Counted from the first letter of the stretch, positions 33,501 through 62,884 are shown. The stretch: DNA of 64,000 bases from Amyelois transitella (GCF_032362555.1 NC_083526.1:1446001-1510000); one strand, 5' to 3'. Notes: generated by a model from the sequence alone, not told the origin. Numbers and translations: made by a program.

Positions 33501-34983
33501 ACATGAATGAATGTATAACGAATTATTTCAATACGAATATTTCGTCAAATAAATGAAGATAAAAATGTCAATTGAATTCGCATCCGTCATCGATCCGCGA
33601 GAGCGCGGAACGAGCGACAGAGAGGCACAATCGGCCGTCGCGTTCGGCAGCGTATACCACCTCCTTCTCTATATACCTACATACAAGTATACTGTTACTT
33701 AGTATAGTTAAGTTTGTGATATCAAATAAAATATTTTTCTTTCTTTTTTTCTTTCTTTACAAATCTATTAACAATGAAATTAAAATTCCCTTTTTGAAAA
33801 AATGCTACCATTCCATCAGTATTTTCTTTAGACATTATCACGTTCAACTATCGTCAGTGAACCCGATTTTACAGACAACCTATTTTTATTGTCCACACAG
33901 ATTACAGCGAAACTAAACTCATCAACGTTGCGAACTCCGAACTGGCGGATACCCTCGGGAACCTGGCCAGCAGGTGTTGCGGCGCCGCCCTCAACCCGAG
34001 GCAGGAGTTCCCGGCTCTGCATGCGCAGGAGTTGCTGCAGTGTAGCCTCAATGACGTCACCGTCCGATTGTTGGACGCCGCCGAGAGGATGCCAGGTACT
34101 TTTAATTTATTTAAGTGACAATTAATCTTTTGAGGTCAATTTAACACAAATTTCGAACTTACTTCGAGGCTAACTCAATCTGTGTAATTTGTCCCATATA
34201 TATTTATATTTATTTATTTAAACTTAACAAACAACAAGGAACCTTGTGAAGAATTCACACGCAGGGGTATATTCCTTGCGGGGTAGACAGAGCAAACAGT
34301 CTTAAAAAGACTGATAGACCACGATCAGCTGTTTGGCTTAATGATAGAATTGAGATTCAAATAGTGACAGGTCGTTAGCCCATCGATTAAAAGCAGAATA
34401 CCAAGTTTATAAGCCTATCCCTTAATAGCCTTTTACGACATTCCTGGGAACGAGATGAAGTGGTCCTATTTTTTTTATGGTGTCGGGAACCACACGGCTT
34501 GATTACATATATAAGCGGGTGTTTTTTTTAATATTAGTTGGGATGTTTTCAAACAGGCTTTCCGCCTTTTTCACAGACTTATGCCACACCCACTACAGAA
34601 ACTACCAGTTCTACAAAGCGGTCGACGAGGTCATACACGTCCTACACCTCGCTAATCTGTTCTTCGAGACACACAAACCTTGGGAGCTCCGCAAACAAGT
34701 GGAAAACCAAAAACATCTGGACGTCATCTTACACATAACAATGGAAACGTTAAGAATTAGCGGCATCATACTGCAGCCTATAATACCAGATCTGTCAACT
34801 AAATTACTAGACAAATTACAAATACCCAAGGATAAAAGGTATTGGAAAGACTGCGAGAGACCCTCGTGGAAAATAAAGGGTGCTATACACGAAACGAAGA
34901 ATATACAGAGCGGGAAATTCGTGCTTTTCCAAAGGATATATACTGATAAAAATAATGTACAGAAAAAAAAGGCCAGTGCGTAA
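20932..34983 (+). CDS. MARS2: Mitochondrial methionyl-tRNA synthetase
   Basis: Ten exons join in phase to 550 codons: 20932-21016, 21260-21358, 21933-22114, 25261-25380, 26535-26643, 27620-27738, 29160-29290, 32525-32730, 33901-34095, 34577-34983. The enzyme charges mitochondrial tRNA-Met. It is a class I synthetase: '[20 protein letters not shown]' holds the HIGH-type motif (HLGH, 31-34), then '[13 protein letters not shown]' near 62; '[11 protein letters not shown]' and '[13 protein letters not shown]'-type residues ('[12 protein letters not shown]') follow; exon 7 has '[16 protein letters not shown]'; 'KMSKS' is at 315-319; the last exons form the anticodon-binding helices ('[15 protein letters not shown]'). 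No zinc-binding CxxC knuckle or C-terminal tRNA-binding domain is present, as in mitochondrial forms. The basic N-terminus '[15 protein letters not shown]' fits an import signal. Length is slightly below the human form (593). Exons 6, 7 and 8 abut tandem arrays. Confidence 0.96.
22165..22395 (+). repeat. Family A element in MARS2 intron 3
   Basis: Diverged plus copy, 'tgccgtgtggtttccgtcac' to 'aggagatttagacgtgagaa'. Confidence 0.7.
22995..23165 (+). repeat. Family D2 element
   Basis: 'actagaggccgcccgcgact' to 'atccatttattatattagtagga', plus orientation, in MARS2 intron 3. Confidence 0.7.
23449..23695 (+). repeat. Family A element in MARS2 intron 3
   Basis: 'ccatgtggttaccagcgttt' to 'gcgtaatagatgtgattata', plus orientation, diverged. 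Confidence 0.7.
23872..24055 (-). repeat. Family D1 element, minus
   Basis: 'atagactaaaagaccatttatc' through 'gaggaaggctttaagctata' to 'gaagtcgcgggcacagctag', the reverse of the copies at 16354 and 16880. It lacks the 'ataatattagta' end. Confidence 0.7.
24341..24800. repeat. Family A elements, plus copy then partial minus copy
   Basis: Plus copy 24341-24615 ('tgccgtgtggttaccggcac' to 'ggtatatagacatgactata'), with a local duplication of 'tttttaaggctctgtttaccccac'. A minus fragment follows at 24699-24800 ('catacatatagtcacgtcta'). Confidence 0.7.
24840..25150. repeat. LINE-like 3' tail remnant (family I)
   Basis: 'aaactctttattgcacataa' and 'gtgatttcttccagtcaac' recur as fragments at 63610-63680, 26150-26280 (reverse) and 28310. 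They look like 3' ends of a non-LTR element; no protein part is present. Confidence 0.4.
25425..25615 (+). repeat. Family D3 element in MARS2 intron 4
   Basis: 'agcaacccgccccggcttca' through 'aaaccttcctcttgaatcac' to 'aaaatagcgactttgttt'. Confidence 0.6.
25855..26480. repeat. Inverted pair of family A elements in MARS2 intron 4
   Basis: Plus copy 25855-26110 ('tgccgtgtggttcccgtcac' to 'aaatagacgtgaccatatgt') and minus parts 26115-26150 and 26293-26480 (to 'gtgccgggagccacacggca'). A LINE-tail-like segment (26157-26280) interrupts the minus copy. The arms are long and complementary and lie 55 bp before exon 5. Confidence 0.75.
26731..27175. repeat. Family E element split by a family D2 insertion
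   Basis: Family E ('aaatttttattcattattatagg ... tcgcttaataattgtcgta ... gcagaagaagcggtaacaaa') starts at 26731, is interrupted by D2 (about 26778-26988, 'actagaggctgcccgcaact' to 'ataatattagtagga') and resumes at 26990. Uninterrupted E copies at 42755, 35690 and 57408 show where the insertion lies. Confidence 0.7.
27226..27400 (-). repeat. Family D1 fragment and family A fragment
   Basis: 27226-27358 is a minus D1 fragment ('gctgaagagtttgtttgttt' to 'catcgaggtaggctttag'); 27362-27400 is the end of a plus family A copy ('ggctctgtctaacccgcaag'). Confidence 0.6.
27412..27558 (-). mobile_element. 3' end of non-LTR element family C
   Basis: After 'catacatacata', 'aaatcacgcctctttcccgg' to 'ctcggcggtttcgggtactt'. 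On the minus strand the longer copy at 28497 codes the end of a LINE ORF2. It lies 60 bp before MARS2 exon 6. Confidence 0.7.
27720..28210 (+). repeat. Four tandem copies of the MARS2 exon 6 end plus donor plus family A head
   Basis: The last 19 bases of exon 6 (27720-27738) and the donor recur at 27810-27828, 27938-27956 and 28080-28098. Each later copy is preceded by 'ttttcag'-like 'tttttccag' or 'tttttgcag' and followed by 'gtgag', so each is a potential 19-nt microexon. The intronic part of the unit is the head of a family A element ('tgccgtgcggttcccgggtg'), and units vary from 90 to 142 bp. Confidence 0.85.
28484..28740 (-). mobile_element. 3' end of non-LTR element family C with ORF2 tail
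   Basis: The minus strand reads '[20 protein letters not shown]' then '[18 protein letters not shown]' and '[14 protein letters not shown]', typical of the C-terminal end of LINE endonuclease-reverse transcriptase proteins in moths. The stop is followed by (tatg)n. Only the last 80 or so codons remain. Confidence 0.75.
28861..29104 (+). mobile_element. tRNA-headed SINE (family S)
   Basis: Head 'gcctctgtggctcagcggta' (A-box type) and 'gggttcgaatcccggtcaag' (B box), then 'catgatgagaaaataacttt', body 'gtatcgttgagttagtattt', and tail 'cccgtatatatttatttatt'. It lies 56 bp before MARS2 exon 7. A diverged internal promoter and the non-tRNA body make it a SINE, not a tRNA gene. Confidence 0.85.
29300..30560 (+). 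repeat. Pyrimidine-rich tandem array, 64-bp unit, beginning at MARS2 exon 7 donor
   Basis: Only C/T-rich sequence with units such as 'gtatcctttagtttctctct' spaced 64 bp (29521, 29585, 29649 and on to about 30360). 'caactccc' and 'cacctccc' alternate, so the true period is 128 bp. The ends are degenerate. The array starts about 15 bp after the exon 7 donor (29291) and gives the transcript an extraordinarily long pyrimidine tract. Confidence 0.85.
31007..31275 (-). repeat. Family A element in MARS2 intron 7
   Basis: (cattcatt)n, then 'cacgtctatatcccttgcgg' to 'ttgttgccgagaactacacg', minus orientation. Confidence 0.8.
31330..31400 (+). mobile_element. Terminal fragment of non-LTR element family C
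   Basis: 'cagagatcgtggcaagtgga' to 'aagaggcgtgattttatgta', plus orientation, ending in (tatg)n. Confidence 0.7.
31410..32524 (+). repeat. Seven copies of the MARS2 exon 8 acceptor region, interspersed with repeats
   Basis: The sequence before exon 8, 'tatgtcttaataataccact' plus C-rich tract plus 'acccgag', recurs as 'tatgtcttaacaatgccact...acccgag' ending near 31447, 31662, 31705, 31941 and, as 'acccgtg', near 32264 and 32472, with the real acceptor at 32524. Copies are followed by 'ttatg' instead of exon. An 80-bp segment starting 'catatgattaattatctatg' is also duplicated (31468, 32278). A family A copy (31949-32210, minus) and a partial one (32355-32440) interrupt the array. Confidence 0.7.
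31949..32210 (-). repeat. Full-length family A element in MARS2 intron 7
   Basis: 'catacatacatacgatcacg' through 'gtagacagagccaacagtct' to 'gtgccgggaaccacacggca'. One of the most complete copies; it defines both ends of the family. Confidence 0.85.
32753..33235 (+). repeat. Family D1 element interrupted by a family A insertion
   Basis: D1 begins 'tgtgcccgcgcgggatagtt' at 32755, is broken by a minus family A copy (about 32777-33000), and resumes with 'atagttattttgggcatcat' at 33007. 'atagttat' is found on both sides, a likely target duplication of about 8 bp. The D1 end 'ataatattagtatagata' is at 33235. It starts 22 bp after the exon 8 donor. Confidence 0.75.
33585..33890 (+). mobile_element. 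Partial family F TIR element in MARS2 intron 8
   Basis: 'gagcgacagagaggcacaat' and 'catcagtattttctttagac' to 'cgattttacagacaacc' match 18360-18555. The left end is missing. It ends 15 bp before the exon 9 acceptor, so part of its sequence serves as the acceptor context. Confidence 0.6.
34130..34500. repeat. SINE S tail followed by a family A element
   Basis: 34140-34220 is the 3' end of a tRNA-headed SINE ('gaacttacttcgaggctaac' to 'tatatttatttattt'). 34265-34498 is a minus family A copy ('cttgcggggtagacagagca' to 'tgtcgggaaccacacggctt'). Both are in MARS2 intron 9. Confidence 0.7.
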
Positions 34984-36000
34984 ATGTTTCATTAAGGCTT
35001 CCTAGGTTTCTGGTGATGTCTTTGCATACAGATTAAATAGATATAGATTAAGTGGTTTACTCTTCAATTTTGAAACAATAAATACCTACTTAGAAATGTG
35101 AGATTAAACAATTTTTTTTCCTTCGTGCTGGCAACATTGTAAGTTACGGGTGATTTTAGAAGTTTTTTAGTACTCCCAAAACTTTAGTAATTGTATTTTT
35201 TTTTAAACATACGTCCATCTCTCGTTCCTTTTTATATATGAATCTTCCTGTTATTATTAATAAGAAATGTAAGTTGTTTATTTGTCATGTAAAAATTGTA
35301 TACTGATTTTTTTTTAATATGAACATGTTGTATATATGCAAGCACACGCCAATATCACAAGTCATTTTAGTTAACTTATCCAACAATAAATGTATATTAA
35401 TTAGATGCGAAGAATTGATTCCTTCATCAATACTTGAGTCGTTTTAAAATGTAGTCTTTTTTTAATCGTAAAGAAAGCAGTTTTGAAGTAAAATTTATGA
35501 ATGGAAAAGACAGTGTCTGGAAAGGAATAAAAATGATAAAATAGATATTTATTTGTTCCAATATTCCATTATGATCAATAAATTTGTTACATATCTAGCA
35601 TTTTAAGAAATGGTGCATATATTTGACTGAATTCTGGTCACGCAGTCAATTGTAAGTTAGAAATGCCATACAGTTTTTATTTAATTTATTTCAAAATTCA
35701 AAATTTTTATTCATTATTATAGGATATTATTATATCGCTTAATAATTGTCGTATGGTTTAACAACTTGGTTGACGTCAAATAAATTACTTAAAAACTAAG
35801 TTTAATTTAAAGACCATGGTGCATTTCGGATAGTTCAAATAGATTTAGTTTGTGTTCGACTGATGCTGTAATAATTTATTTATTTGTGAATAAAATTGTT
35901 GATATTTATCCTATTTCATTTATTTGGTTCCGACCGCAGAAATATCTTTCTTTACTATTTTAAAAAGGTATTTAATTTATTTATAAAAAAAAATATTATT
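34984..36000 (+). other. MARS2 3' region
   Basis: AT-rich sequence with an 'aataaa' at 35077, a plausible polyadenylation signal about 95 bp after the stop. A partial family E copy lies at 35690-35815. Confidence 0.45.
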
Positions 36001-39000
36001 TTTATTTCATATATATGAATGATTTGGACATATTTATACTATTTATATGCCATACTTATAATATTTGATATATATATACATACATATAGTCACGTCTAGA
36101 GGTTGACAGAACCAGCAGCTTTAAAAAGACTGATAGTGAATCTTTGTAAAAAAGATTTTAAATTTCCGTTCGCAACTAGGGATCAATTTCGATTACTCAC
36201 ATAGCTATTATTTCTATGCTCTTGCGCATTGTCCAGGCCAAAGGTCAGGTACAAAATGAAACAAATCAAATCTATATCGGAGTCAATTTATTAGGAATAC
36301 TTATAAATAACAATATTTGCATCAATACTGCTACAACCGGCGGCTTTCTCTATGAAGCTAGTTACAGCACACAGTTCAGCTGTCACATACGTTCATACAC
36401 GCCCGAATATAAATACCACGGAACTGGAAGCCAAACTCCTACTTAAAAACCACAGATTAAAAACATGACCTTGAATGACCTTTGTATCAGATCCATATAG
36501 GATTTCAAATTTTTTACGCATAAATTTTCATTTATTTTGAAAACGACAATACCATCAATTTAAGGAGCTATTATGGACATCTTCATCTCGTTTTAATTCG
36601 GGTTTCTTTTATTTGTGTAATTAGAAAGAAAAAGTTTCCAAAGTCATTTTTCTTTCCTTAATTTACATGAGTGGCTTCCAGTTACAACTGCATTTTATAA
36701 GCAAAACCGTGCTATCTCTTTCACTCTTTAATAAGTAAGACAGAGACAGCACACCGAATATCCAAACTTATAAGCAATATCTTTTAAATCGTGCCATCTC
36801 TTTCTCCCCATAATAAAAAGACAGAGACAGCACGATAATATCAAATGATTCGGGCGTTTAGTGATGGATATAGAAAATGTTCGATTAATTATATCGAGTA
36901 TCTATTTCAATTCTTTCTGCACCATCACTAGTTTCTTTGTAGAGATTATCCAAACTAAATTCCTAATCATTTCAGATTAATTCAAAACAAATATTGAAAC
37001 TGACTTTATTTTTTCTTTTTTTATGCAGTAAATAAATGCAACATTTGAAATGAAATAAATGAATACTCGTGCCCTCCATAATAATACTGTCGTCTGACGT
37101 TTAATTTTAGATTGAACAATCTCTACATATTATGTGCTATTGAAAAAAAAATTGTTTGTTTACTTCTGTGCGAGTTTTTTTAAAAAATCATACTCGTATA
37201 AAAGACAAACACATTTACGTTATATTCATGCCTTTAACTTTTTTCTCAGTCACTTTATATAAACGTAAGAATCAAATTTGAAAATTTATTTTCAAATTCC
37301 CACGAGGACCAAACCGCGGCAAATATAATCCTACAAGGCCTTTTAATATTGCATTTTTTTTTCAACAGCACATAATTATATTTCAAAAATACAAATAGAA
37401 AATGCTTCGAGTGAGTATGATACAGGTAACGGTACAGTGGGCTACATACAAAAAGTATACTAGATCGAAACCTAGGTACGAGTATTAACGCATATGTAAA
37501 AATCAAATTACAATATTAACAAAATTTTTGGTAAAAGATGAGCCAAACAATCAAATTTACTGCCGTGAGAGCTGATGTGCTAGGTAATGCATATAAGTCG
37601 TATACTTTTATATTTAACTCACTGTACAATGTAGATTCATACAAAAATTCGGCGACAAATACATCAATAAATGGTTAGTTTTAGTTTCTGCGACTATCCG
37701 GCGAATCGGGTATAAATAACAAAAAAATCCCTATAGTTTTAGAATCACTACAAAGTTTATAAAGGAATAATATAAGCCTTATATTATTCAACTTTCATTA
37801 TGTGCATTTAATAAAACTAAAAATAAATTAATAGGAAACGTTGCATTGATGAACATTGTAGAATATCAAAACTACAAAATAAAGCAAATACTATTTAAAA
37901 ATAAACACACATAATTTAAACCAAAAACATACGAAACGTGACAACAAATTTCTAAAAGGCGGGTAGAATTTAAATCCAAATCATTACTACACAAAAAGCG
38001 ATCAATTGATGTTATTGTGTGGCGTTCAAAAAGGTACCACTGGGCAGATCCTAGTTTCCGAAATATTTGAAAAGTTGTGAAAAATTGGTATAATTTTGCG
38101 ATTTCAATTGATCGTAAGCAAGTAAATTATACAATAAGATATTTGAAAGTGTAACTTTGAAATTTTTGATGTGATTAAAATTAATTGTAATTTTTTTTTT
38201 TATATTAGACATGATCTAACAAATATTTCACTGAATGCACCCTTAACTCGATTCCACCCAAGTGGAACGCCACATACTCGTATGAACCCTGAATTCTGTG
38301 TTAGCAGTAAAACAGTAGTATTTTCAACTCGTTAATAATGTTGCCAGGTTAAAAAACCAAAAGTCCCCGAATCGCCGCTCTATGCGCTAACACATCGTTA
38401 CAAATATTTGTACATATTGAGCTCCTAAGACCTTGAGCACGCCCAAATGTACCCATTCCAACGCATTTACTTCAAAGAGCAGTACTTTATATTTTATGGA
38501 GTATTCGCTTGTTTATTTCACGAATTCGAGTTGCAATTCAGGAATGCAGGATAGACGACTTGCCTCCGAAGCAAGGCACACGCGACGCCGTTTTTATCGC
38601 ACGATAAACTGTTGCTGTTTCGCTTTTTATTATGATGTGAAACGGGACAGAGCTAGTTTATCGCGCGATAAAATCTAGGTCGCTTGTGCCATGCTTGTGC
38701 CGCTGATGAAGTTCGCGGGGAAACCTTAAACGCAGGCAGCTTTCAATAGAGTGACTTTCAAATTCTTGCGACAACACCAATAATTAATCTCACACGAACA
38801 AAGCTGAAACCGGACTGTTGTATATTACAAAAAGCGAATACTCCGTGCAACGCCAAACATACCTAAGTATTCACTTTAAATACATCTCTTGTCATGTTAA
38901 AAATATTCGGTTGCGTATAAAAACTATTGGCTTAAATCTTAATAAATAAAAAAGGCGCGAAAACAATAATCTAAAGTGAACACCTATCCGTTTGGCTTTC

Positions 39001-41936
39001 AGATGAACATTTTAATATTAATCTAACTTTGAATATAAATTACAATAAATATTAATGCTCGTTATACAGAGTGTTTTAGACCAAAACTTAGAGTAAGCGA
39101 ATCAAAATAATCGAAACTATCGATTATCAAATTACTGTCTAATTATACTATGTATAATATTACCCATGTAAATTATACCAAAAAGAAAGTTTTTTTTAAG
39201 AAATTGAAGCTTACAAAGATTTATTAAATGTTTTTTGTATATTAATAACTTGTAAATTTTGTTTTATAACTCATCCCCTACAATGAAATTTCTACACTAA
39301 AACCCCCTGTATAAGAACATTCCTAAACCAATCGATTATTCTTTCATTGATTCAAATTTCGATAACCAATTCAATATTAACTTTTTTTGGCAATTTAAAT
39401 TTGAAATCGAGAATTTGAATCGAAAAATGGCATCGATACGGACAATAGTATACTCAAATTAAAAAAAAAAGTTGTTCGACAAATTCAATAATATCTTACA
39501 ATATTACCCTTGAAAAAACACCGCGATGCTAAAAACGACATTATTTTAGGCTTCTGAAATATTAAAATACAATACAAAGGTACACATCAAAATGCATTTA
39601 TAATACTTACACACTAATATAATATGGAAGTATATATTTTTTTTTATACTGGCAATGTACAAAAAGATGGCGTAAAAATATGGTGGACTTGTGCGATTAC
39701 TACATTTACAAATACCAACTTACTAACATTCACATCAGCCGGAAATAATATATCTACGTTCGACCGAAACCATAAATTACAGAAAATTTACTAAATATCA
39801 TAGACAAATGATACATAGACAATTCGTTTCCATATTATTGCTAGATTCTAAAATTACCACTTAAGACTTTGGAATTTATTTGTTTTGCTTTCGTAAGAAT
39901 GTTTCGTGTCCGTTGAATATAATTAAGACATTGGTTGTCATTTTGAATTAAAAAAAAATTCATCGTACATACATTTTTAAGTTGGCACTGTACATAATGA
40001 ATATTGTAATTGGTTTTCATCATTTGATTATGTGAAAATGACAAAATTCCCAGTACTTTTATTTTATTCTCATCTGATTTCGTTTTAATAGTTTATTTTT
40101 TTTAGTTTATGATCTTTGATTGATAACAATCAAAGATAAGGACTATTTGCGCCCTTAAAACGCATCATATCTTTTAATTTACAATTATTTCATTCGAAAA
40201 ACATTCACATTGAATCGCACCCAATTTTATACATGTAAGATCCGTTTTTACGTGTCAATTCTTTTTTACATCCCTGCTCAGTAAAATAAAGGCTAAATTT
40301 GATAATACACAATTATGGAGGCATTTAACCTTTAAGAAAATAAAAATAGCATAATAAAAAATAATATCAACTTAGTCTTATTTATATATTTTAAATAATT
40401 CTGTGCTATATACAAAAATATACATGACTTTTCTCTACACGCGAATACGTCCTTAGTGTAGTGGAAATAATTAATGAAAGTAGAAAAAAATGTATATGTA
40501 AAATAAGAAAAATAAAGAAAGTTCAGTCAAAAGTTGCATAATACTTTCACATATTAATTAAGGCAGGCTTTCTTAAAGAATGAAAAAAAAATATGATCAG
40601 AAAAAAATTACTTTCTAATATGATTTAGCAAATGTTGTTTTTTGTAAATTCCTTCTGATTCTGCTTTGTTCGAAAAACTAAAGGAAAAAGAAATAACGAA
40701 ATTAAAAATACGAAGGCATTTTTTTATTACTATTTATCTAAATCTAGTATGTTCATATCTCTCTGTGTAGAAACATTTGCGCGATTACAAATCAATACGG
40801 GCAATGGACTTTCTCTTACAGCTAAATTGTTCATGATATTACTGCAAAACATTCAAAAACTTCCATTTAAAACTATTATATCAACAGTTGTATATCTGTC
40901 AAATTTCCTTATTTTCCCAAAGTTTCATTCTTTAGTTTTAATATTATGAATTATAACGAGTATGTTTGTCACAATTTATTGTGAAATATATTATCGTTGA
41001 GTTAGTAGTAGGTATCCCATAACACAAATCTTGAACATACTTGAGGCTAACTCAATCAGTATAATTTGTTGCGTATATTTTAATATTTTTTTTGTCATGG
41101 GATAAGAAAATAAATATAATGTTCCGGAGAAAATTCGTAGTCGGTTTTTGCAATTCCAAAATATGTCAAATTTAATTTAATACGAATTTCCTACATTTTA
41201 CTTGTTCAGTTTATTACAACACATTACTTCATTTTAACAAAAAATACACGAAAAATTGCATTTTGCTATAATTGCATTACCTACTCAAAAGTCAACTTCC
41301 TATTCATCCGAAACCTCTTATAAGTCTTATCATATGCATGTCGTATCCAGGAATTGTACAAAATTAAAACATACATTTCTATATCCTACACACAAATATG
41401 CATTATTTCACAATGTTCCTACCATTAACAACTTCACCATTATTTTTATTCATGTTCCACATCCATATTTTTAACATTTGAAATCTTTTAAATGTCTGTA
41501 TTCTAAAAAAAAAATTATCGAAAAAAATTTTTGTTTTGTAAAGATGTTAAAAACTTTTGTCAAAATTATAATTGAAAATAAACAAGGTCAGTGTATCAAA
41601 TCAAAAATTTTACACAAGTTAGTTTAGTAGCAAATAAATGGTGGCTGATTATTAAAATTTCCCCTGACATAACAGTAAGCTTAATCTATAATGCAAGTCA
41701 CTTGTCTATTTTTTTTTTAATTTCCTATAAAGCAAATAACAACAATTTTCTTTTCGGCTATTCATCCCTCCTATTTAAGGCGTTCTGTGTAAGGAATTAC
41801 AGTTTTTTTTTTCTTTTCATCTAAACGTAACGCACATACTATTTTATTATAAATCCATAGTTGTTTATTCATTTGGTATTTCAAAGATTGATTACAAGTT
41901 CCATTAGTTTTGTGGATCTCCCCCCCCTGGAGGCGG
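36001..41936. other. AT-rich gene-free stretch between MARS2 and GRK
   Basis: No frame has recognisable protein content. It probably includes a long GRK 3' UTR on the minus strand. It holds a family A scrap (36075-36135), two small inverted repeats (36709-36834), a palindrome-rich part at 38590-38680 ('tttatcgcgcgataaa') and a SINE S tail (40980-41080). Confidence 0.45.
36709..36834. repeat. Two imperfect inverted repeats
   Basis: 'gtgctatctctttc' ... 'gacagagacagcac' (36709-36752) and 'cgtgccatctctttc' ... 'acagagacagcacg' (36790-36834). Each can fold into a 14-15 bp stem, and the two resemble each other, which suggests duplication of one hairpin. Confidence 0.5.
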
Positions 41937-59896
<17,960 letters not shown>

Positions 59897-60116
59897 CTGA
59901 AACAATGGAAACGGTCAATCGTTAGTTTTCTGGCTACTTTGGTCAACTTTATCTTTTGTCTTTACCTGTGAGAAGACAGGGCCAACAATCTCGAAAAGAT
60001 TTCAGTCTTTCAGGCCTTCAGGCCACGTTCAGCTGAATAGCTCGACGATAGAACTGAGATTGACTGAGAGACCCGAAAAAACCCAACAAAGCATTTAAAT
60101 ACTAATCTCAGTACTG

Positions 60117-60372
60117 GGTGTGTGGTTCCCGGCACCAATACAAAAAAGAATAGGACCACTCCATCTCTTTCCCATGGATGTCGTAAAAGGCGACTAAGGG
60201 ATAGGCTTACAAACTTGGGATTCTTTTTTAAGCGATGAGCTAGCAACCTGTCACTATTTGAATCTCAATTCTAACATTAAGCCTTAATAGCTGAACGTGG
60301 CCATTCAGTCTTTTCAAAGACTGTTGGCTCTGTCTACACCGCAAGGGATATAGACGTGGCCACATGTATGTA
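60117..60372 (+). repeat. Family A element
   Basis: 'tgtgtggttcccggcaccaa' to 'gggatatagacgtggccaca' followed by (tgta)n; a full copy. A broken piece of another copy precedes it (59965-60055). Confidence 0.8.
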
Positions 60373-60444
60373 TGTAGCACTGGGTACCCACCTGATTACT
60401 CAAGAAGTACCAGGTAAGCGGGAAGATATCAGTGGCGTAGTCTC

Positions 60445-60545
60445 TTAGACTTGGAGCGAAATAAAACGCGAAGGTCAAGACCGAGCGGGATGGCGACGCA
60501 CTGTGGATGCCCTCTGCCCCAGCTAGGGGACATAGGACCTTAAGT
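60445..60545 (+). mobile_element. C-terminal fragment of a non-LTR retrotransposon protein
   Basis: The plus strand reads 'TWSEIKREGQDRAGWRRTVD' then 'ALCPS' and a stop, the usual ending of a class of insect LINE ORF2 proteins ('DRxxWRxxVxALCP'). Only about 25 codons remain. Confidence 0.55.
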
Positions 60546-60881
60546 CAAGTAAGTCAGTCTCTTAATGAAAAATAGCCACTTTTCGCATCTGTCTCCAGTG
60601 GGAATAAACAATAACGTTTCTGTTCGCACTTTTGTACGTGATTGTACCTACTGATCGTAAAATAACTTCTCTAGCGTTATCTTATAAAAACAGCCCCTCG
60701 GGTGTGTTTATATTATGAGAGGTTATTGTACGAAATTGCTTTTGGCTAACATATTGTATGGAAACCATCTCCTCGCGTTAGAAGCTCAAGATTAAATTCA
60801 TTTGATTGTGAATCAATATAATTCAACTCACTTTTTTGAAAGAATTTAAAGAGTTTCAAAATGGATTCCTTTTATGATCTC

Positions 60882-61124
60882 GACCTCTGTGGCGCGGCGG
60901 TAGTAAGCTTATCTGTGAGAAGATCGGAGGTCCCGGGTTCGAATCCCGGCTAGGGCATGATGAGAAAAGAACTTTTTCTGATTGGCCTGGTTCTTGGATG
61001 TTTATCTATATAAGTATTTATTATAAAATATAGTATCGTTGAGTTGGTATCTCGTAGCACAAGTCTCGAACTTACTTCGAGGCTAACTCAATCAGTGTAA
61101 TTTGTCCCGTATATATTTATTTAT
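60882..61124 (+). mobile_element. tRNA-headed SINE (family S)
   Basis: 'gacctctgtggcgcggcggt' and 'gggttcgaatcccggctagg', body 'gtatcgttgagttggtatct', tail 'cccgtatatatttattta'. Plus orientation. Confidence 0.85.
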
Positions 61125-62880
61125 CGTAGGAAATTGCAAGTTTTGTGGTAAATTCCTAAAGCCGCACCCCATTGGTGCAGTCACTACAAATTTTCTTTCT
61201 CGGAACACAGGTTCCGATTTCGATCACTATGCTGATGAATTGGGCTGGATTTTGGATGATTTATTTAATTACAGTATATACCACAGACACAAAGCTAATC
61301 AAGCAAAATACTTGCACGAAACCAAACCAAAAGAATATTAGCGATAAATCGAGAAATGCCCTAATGCAAGATAACTGAAGATTTAGACGCAAAGTTTTGT
61401 TGTACTCATACTGATTATTGGATTTCGTTCCGTGCTCCCCTGGGAAAATTGGGTAATCGGGTCTTATCAATTGTCTTAATCGTTGTGGCAATCCGTCAAA
61501 TCGAGAACATAGGGTGAGGAGTCAGCTTCCACAAACAACCTTAATAAAACACCGAATATTATGTATGTATGACGCTTTAAAAAGAAATATTGTGACATTA
61601 AGGTAAAATACGAGCGTTTCAAATGCAAATTTTACTGGGTTGGAATAGGAGGTTTACAAGTCTAAGGTGTATTTAAAATAGGAAATTTTTCTGATTAAGA
61701 AGTCTTAAGAAATAAAGCTAAATTTCCTTCGGGAAAAGGCTTTGCTGAATCACTTTTGCGCCTGACGAGATACTACGTCCGGACGGAATCTCACATAAGG
61801 TAATATGGAAGTCCTTTAAAAGTCTACGAGATCTGGTGTATAAAATGGAACAGACACCCATTAACATATTGCTTACGCCGGAACAGTCTTACGAATTCTC
61901 GATCAGGTCACGTGTCAAGATTCGTTTCTATCCATCACAAAACGTGCACAATAACGCTAAATAATTTCTACTCCAAAAATTCATAAAATATACTCCATAA
62001 GTAAATAATACTTACATGTACAAAAATTTAATATTAAAATAACCAAAAAAAAAAATAAGTAGTTAGTTAACCAGCTTCATTATTAATTTCATTAGTCAAA
62101 GTCATTCGTCTATCACATCACTAGTGCCGCCCCGCGATACCGTATCATTTAATCTGCTAATTATATACCGATAATAAGCCAATAACTAAGTTACTGATTA
62201 AACTAACGGCGCTTTGATTAATATTTTAATCAAAAAATAAATATCCATACTTACTTATATAATAAATGTGAAAAAAAAATGTTTCTTGTTGGTCCGTCTT
62301 TCAACTCAAAACCACTGATCCGATTTCCAAGAAATTTTGCAATTGTGTGGAGTACGGATAAGTCTTATAATGCGGACGAAAGCTAGTATTTTGTATCATA
62401 ATAAGTAATCTTTTGGCCTACAGTTGCCTGAAAAGGCACATAAAAATGTATCGACATTTTATTGAGCGAAATTAAATGTTTATAAGTCAGTTTATACAAA
62501 TTTTCAAATTTAATACAAACGTCTAATAATATTTTGATAACAAAATATATATTTTAACAAAAGCGAATACCCAGAAAAAAAATTGTCTAAGATAATATCA
62601 CAACGATAACCTATATCATGTCATAGTATCAATTAGCAGAAAGCAATGATTCATTAAAAGTACTTGAATAACTTGACAAATATTTCCTTATACTAGCTGC
62701 TGTCTGCGGCTACAACCGCAGGAATTATTCGCGATAAAGGTACCTATTCAATATTCTCTTCCTTATCCCAGTTCTCATATGAACAAAATACTTTATCTGT
62801 AAATTATATTTTTACTTCCAAAATTTTTAATCTAATTACTTGAATCTCATTACTTCCTCCTTTAAAGGCATGCGGTTGAC
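61125..62880. other. AT-rich stretch without a recognised gene
   Basis: A 79-codon frame at 61102-61341 and a 39-codon one at about 61851-61970 are not recognised. 62270-62395 is a decayed dispersed repeat ('gtccgtctttcaactcaaaa' to 'gcggacgaaagctagtat'); 62695-62730 is another head ('tactagctgctgtctgcggc'). It is probably GRK intron or upstream sequence. Confidence 0.4.
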
Positions 62881-62884
62881 TGTG

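Noticed and set aside
36216..36446. A 76-codon plus-strand frame
   Set aside because: No recognisable motif, no splice context, and it sits in AT-rich gene-free sequence.
61102..61341. A 79-codon frame with 'CKFCGKFLKPHP' as a possible zinc-finger exon
   Set aside because: It begins in a SINE tail, only one CxxC pair is present, and no splice sites or family match were seen; kept as unrecognised sequence only.
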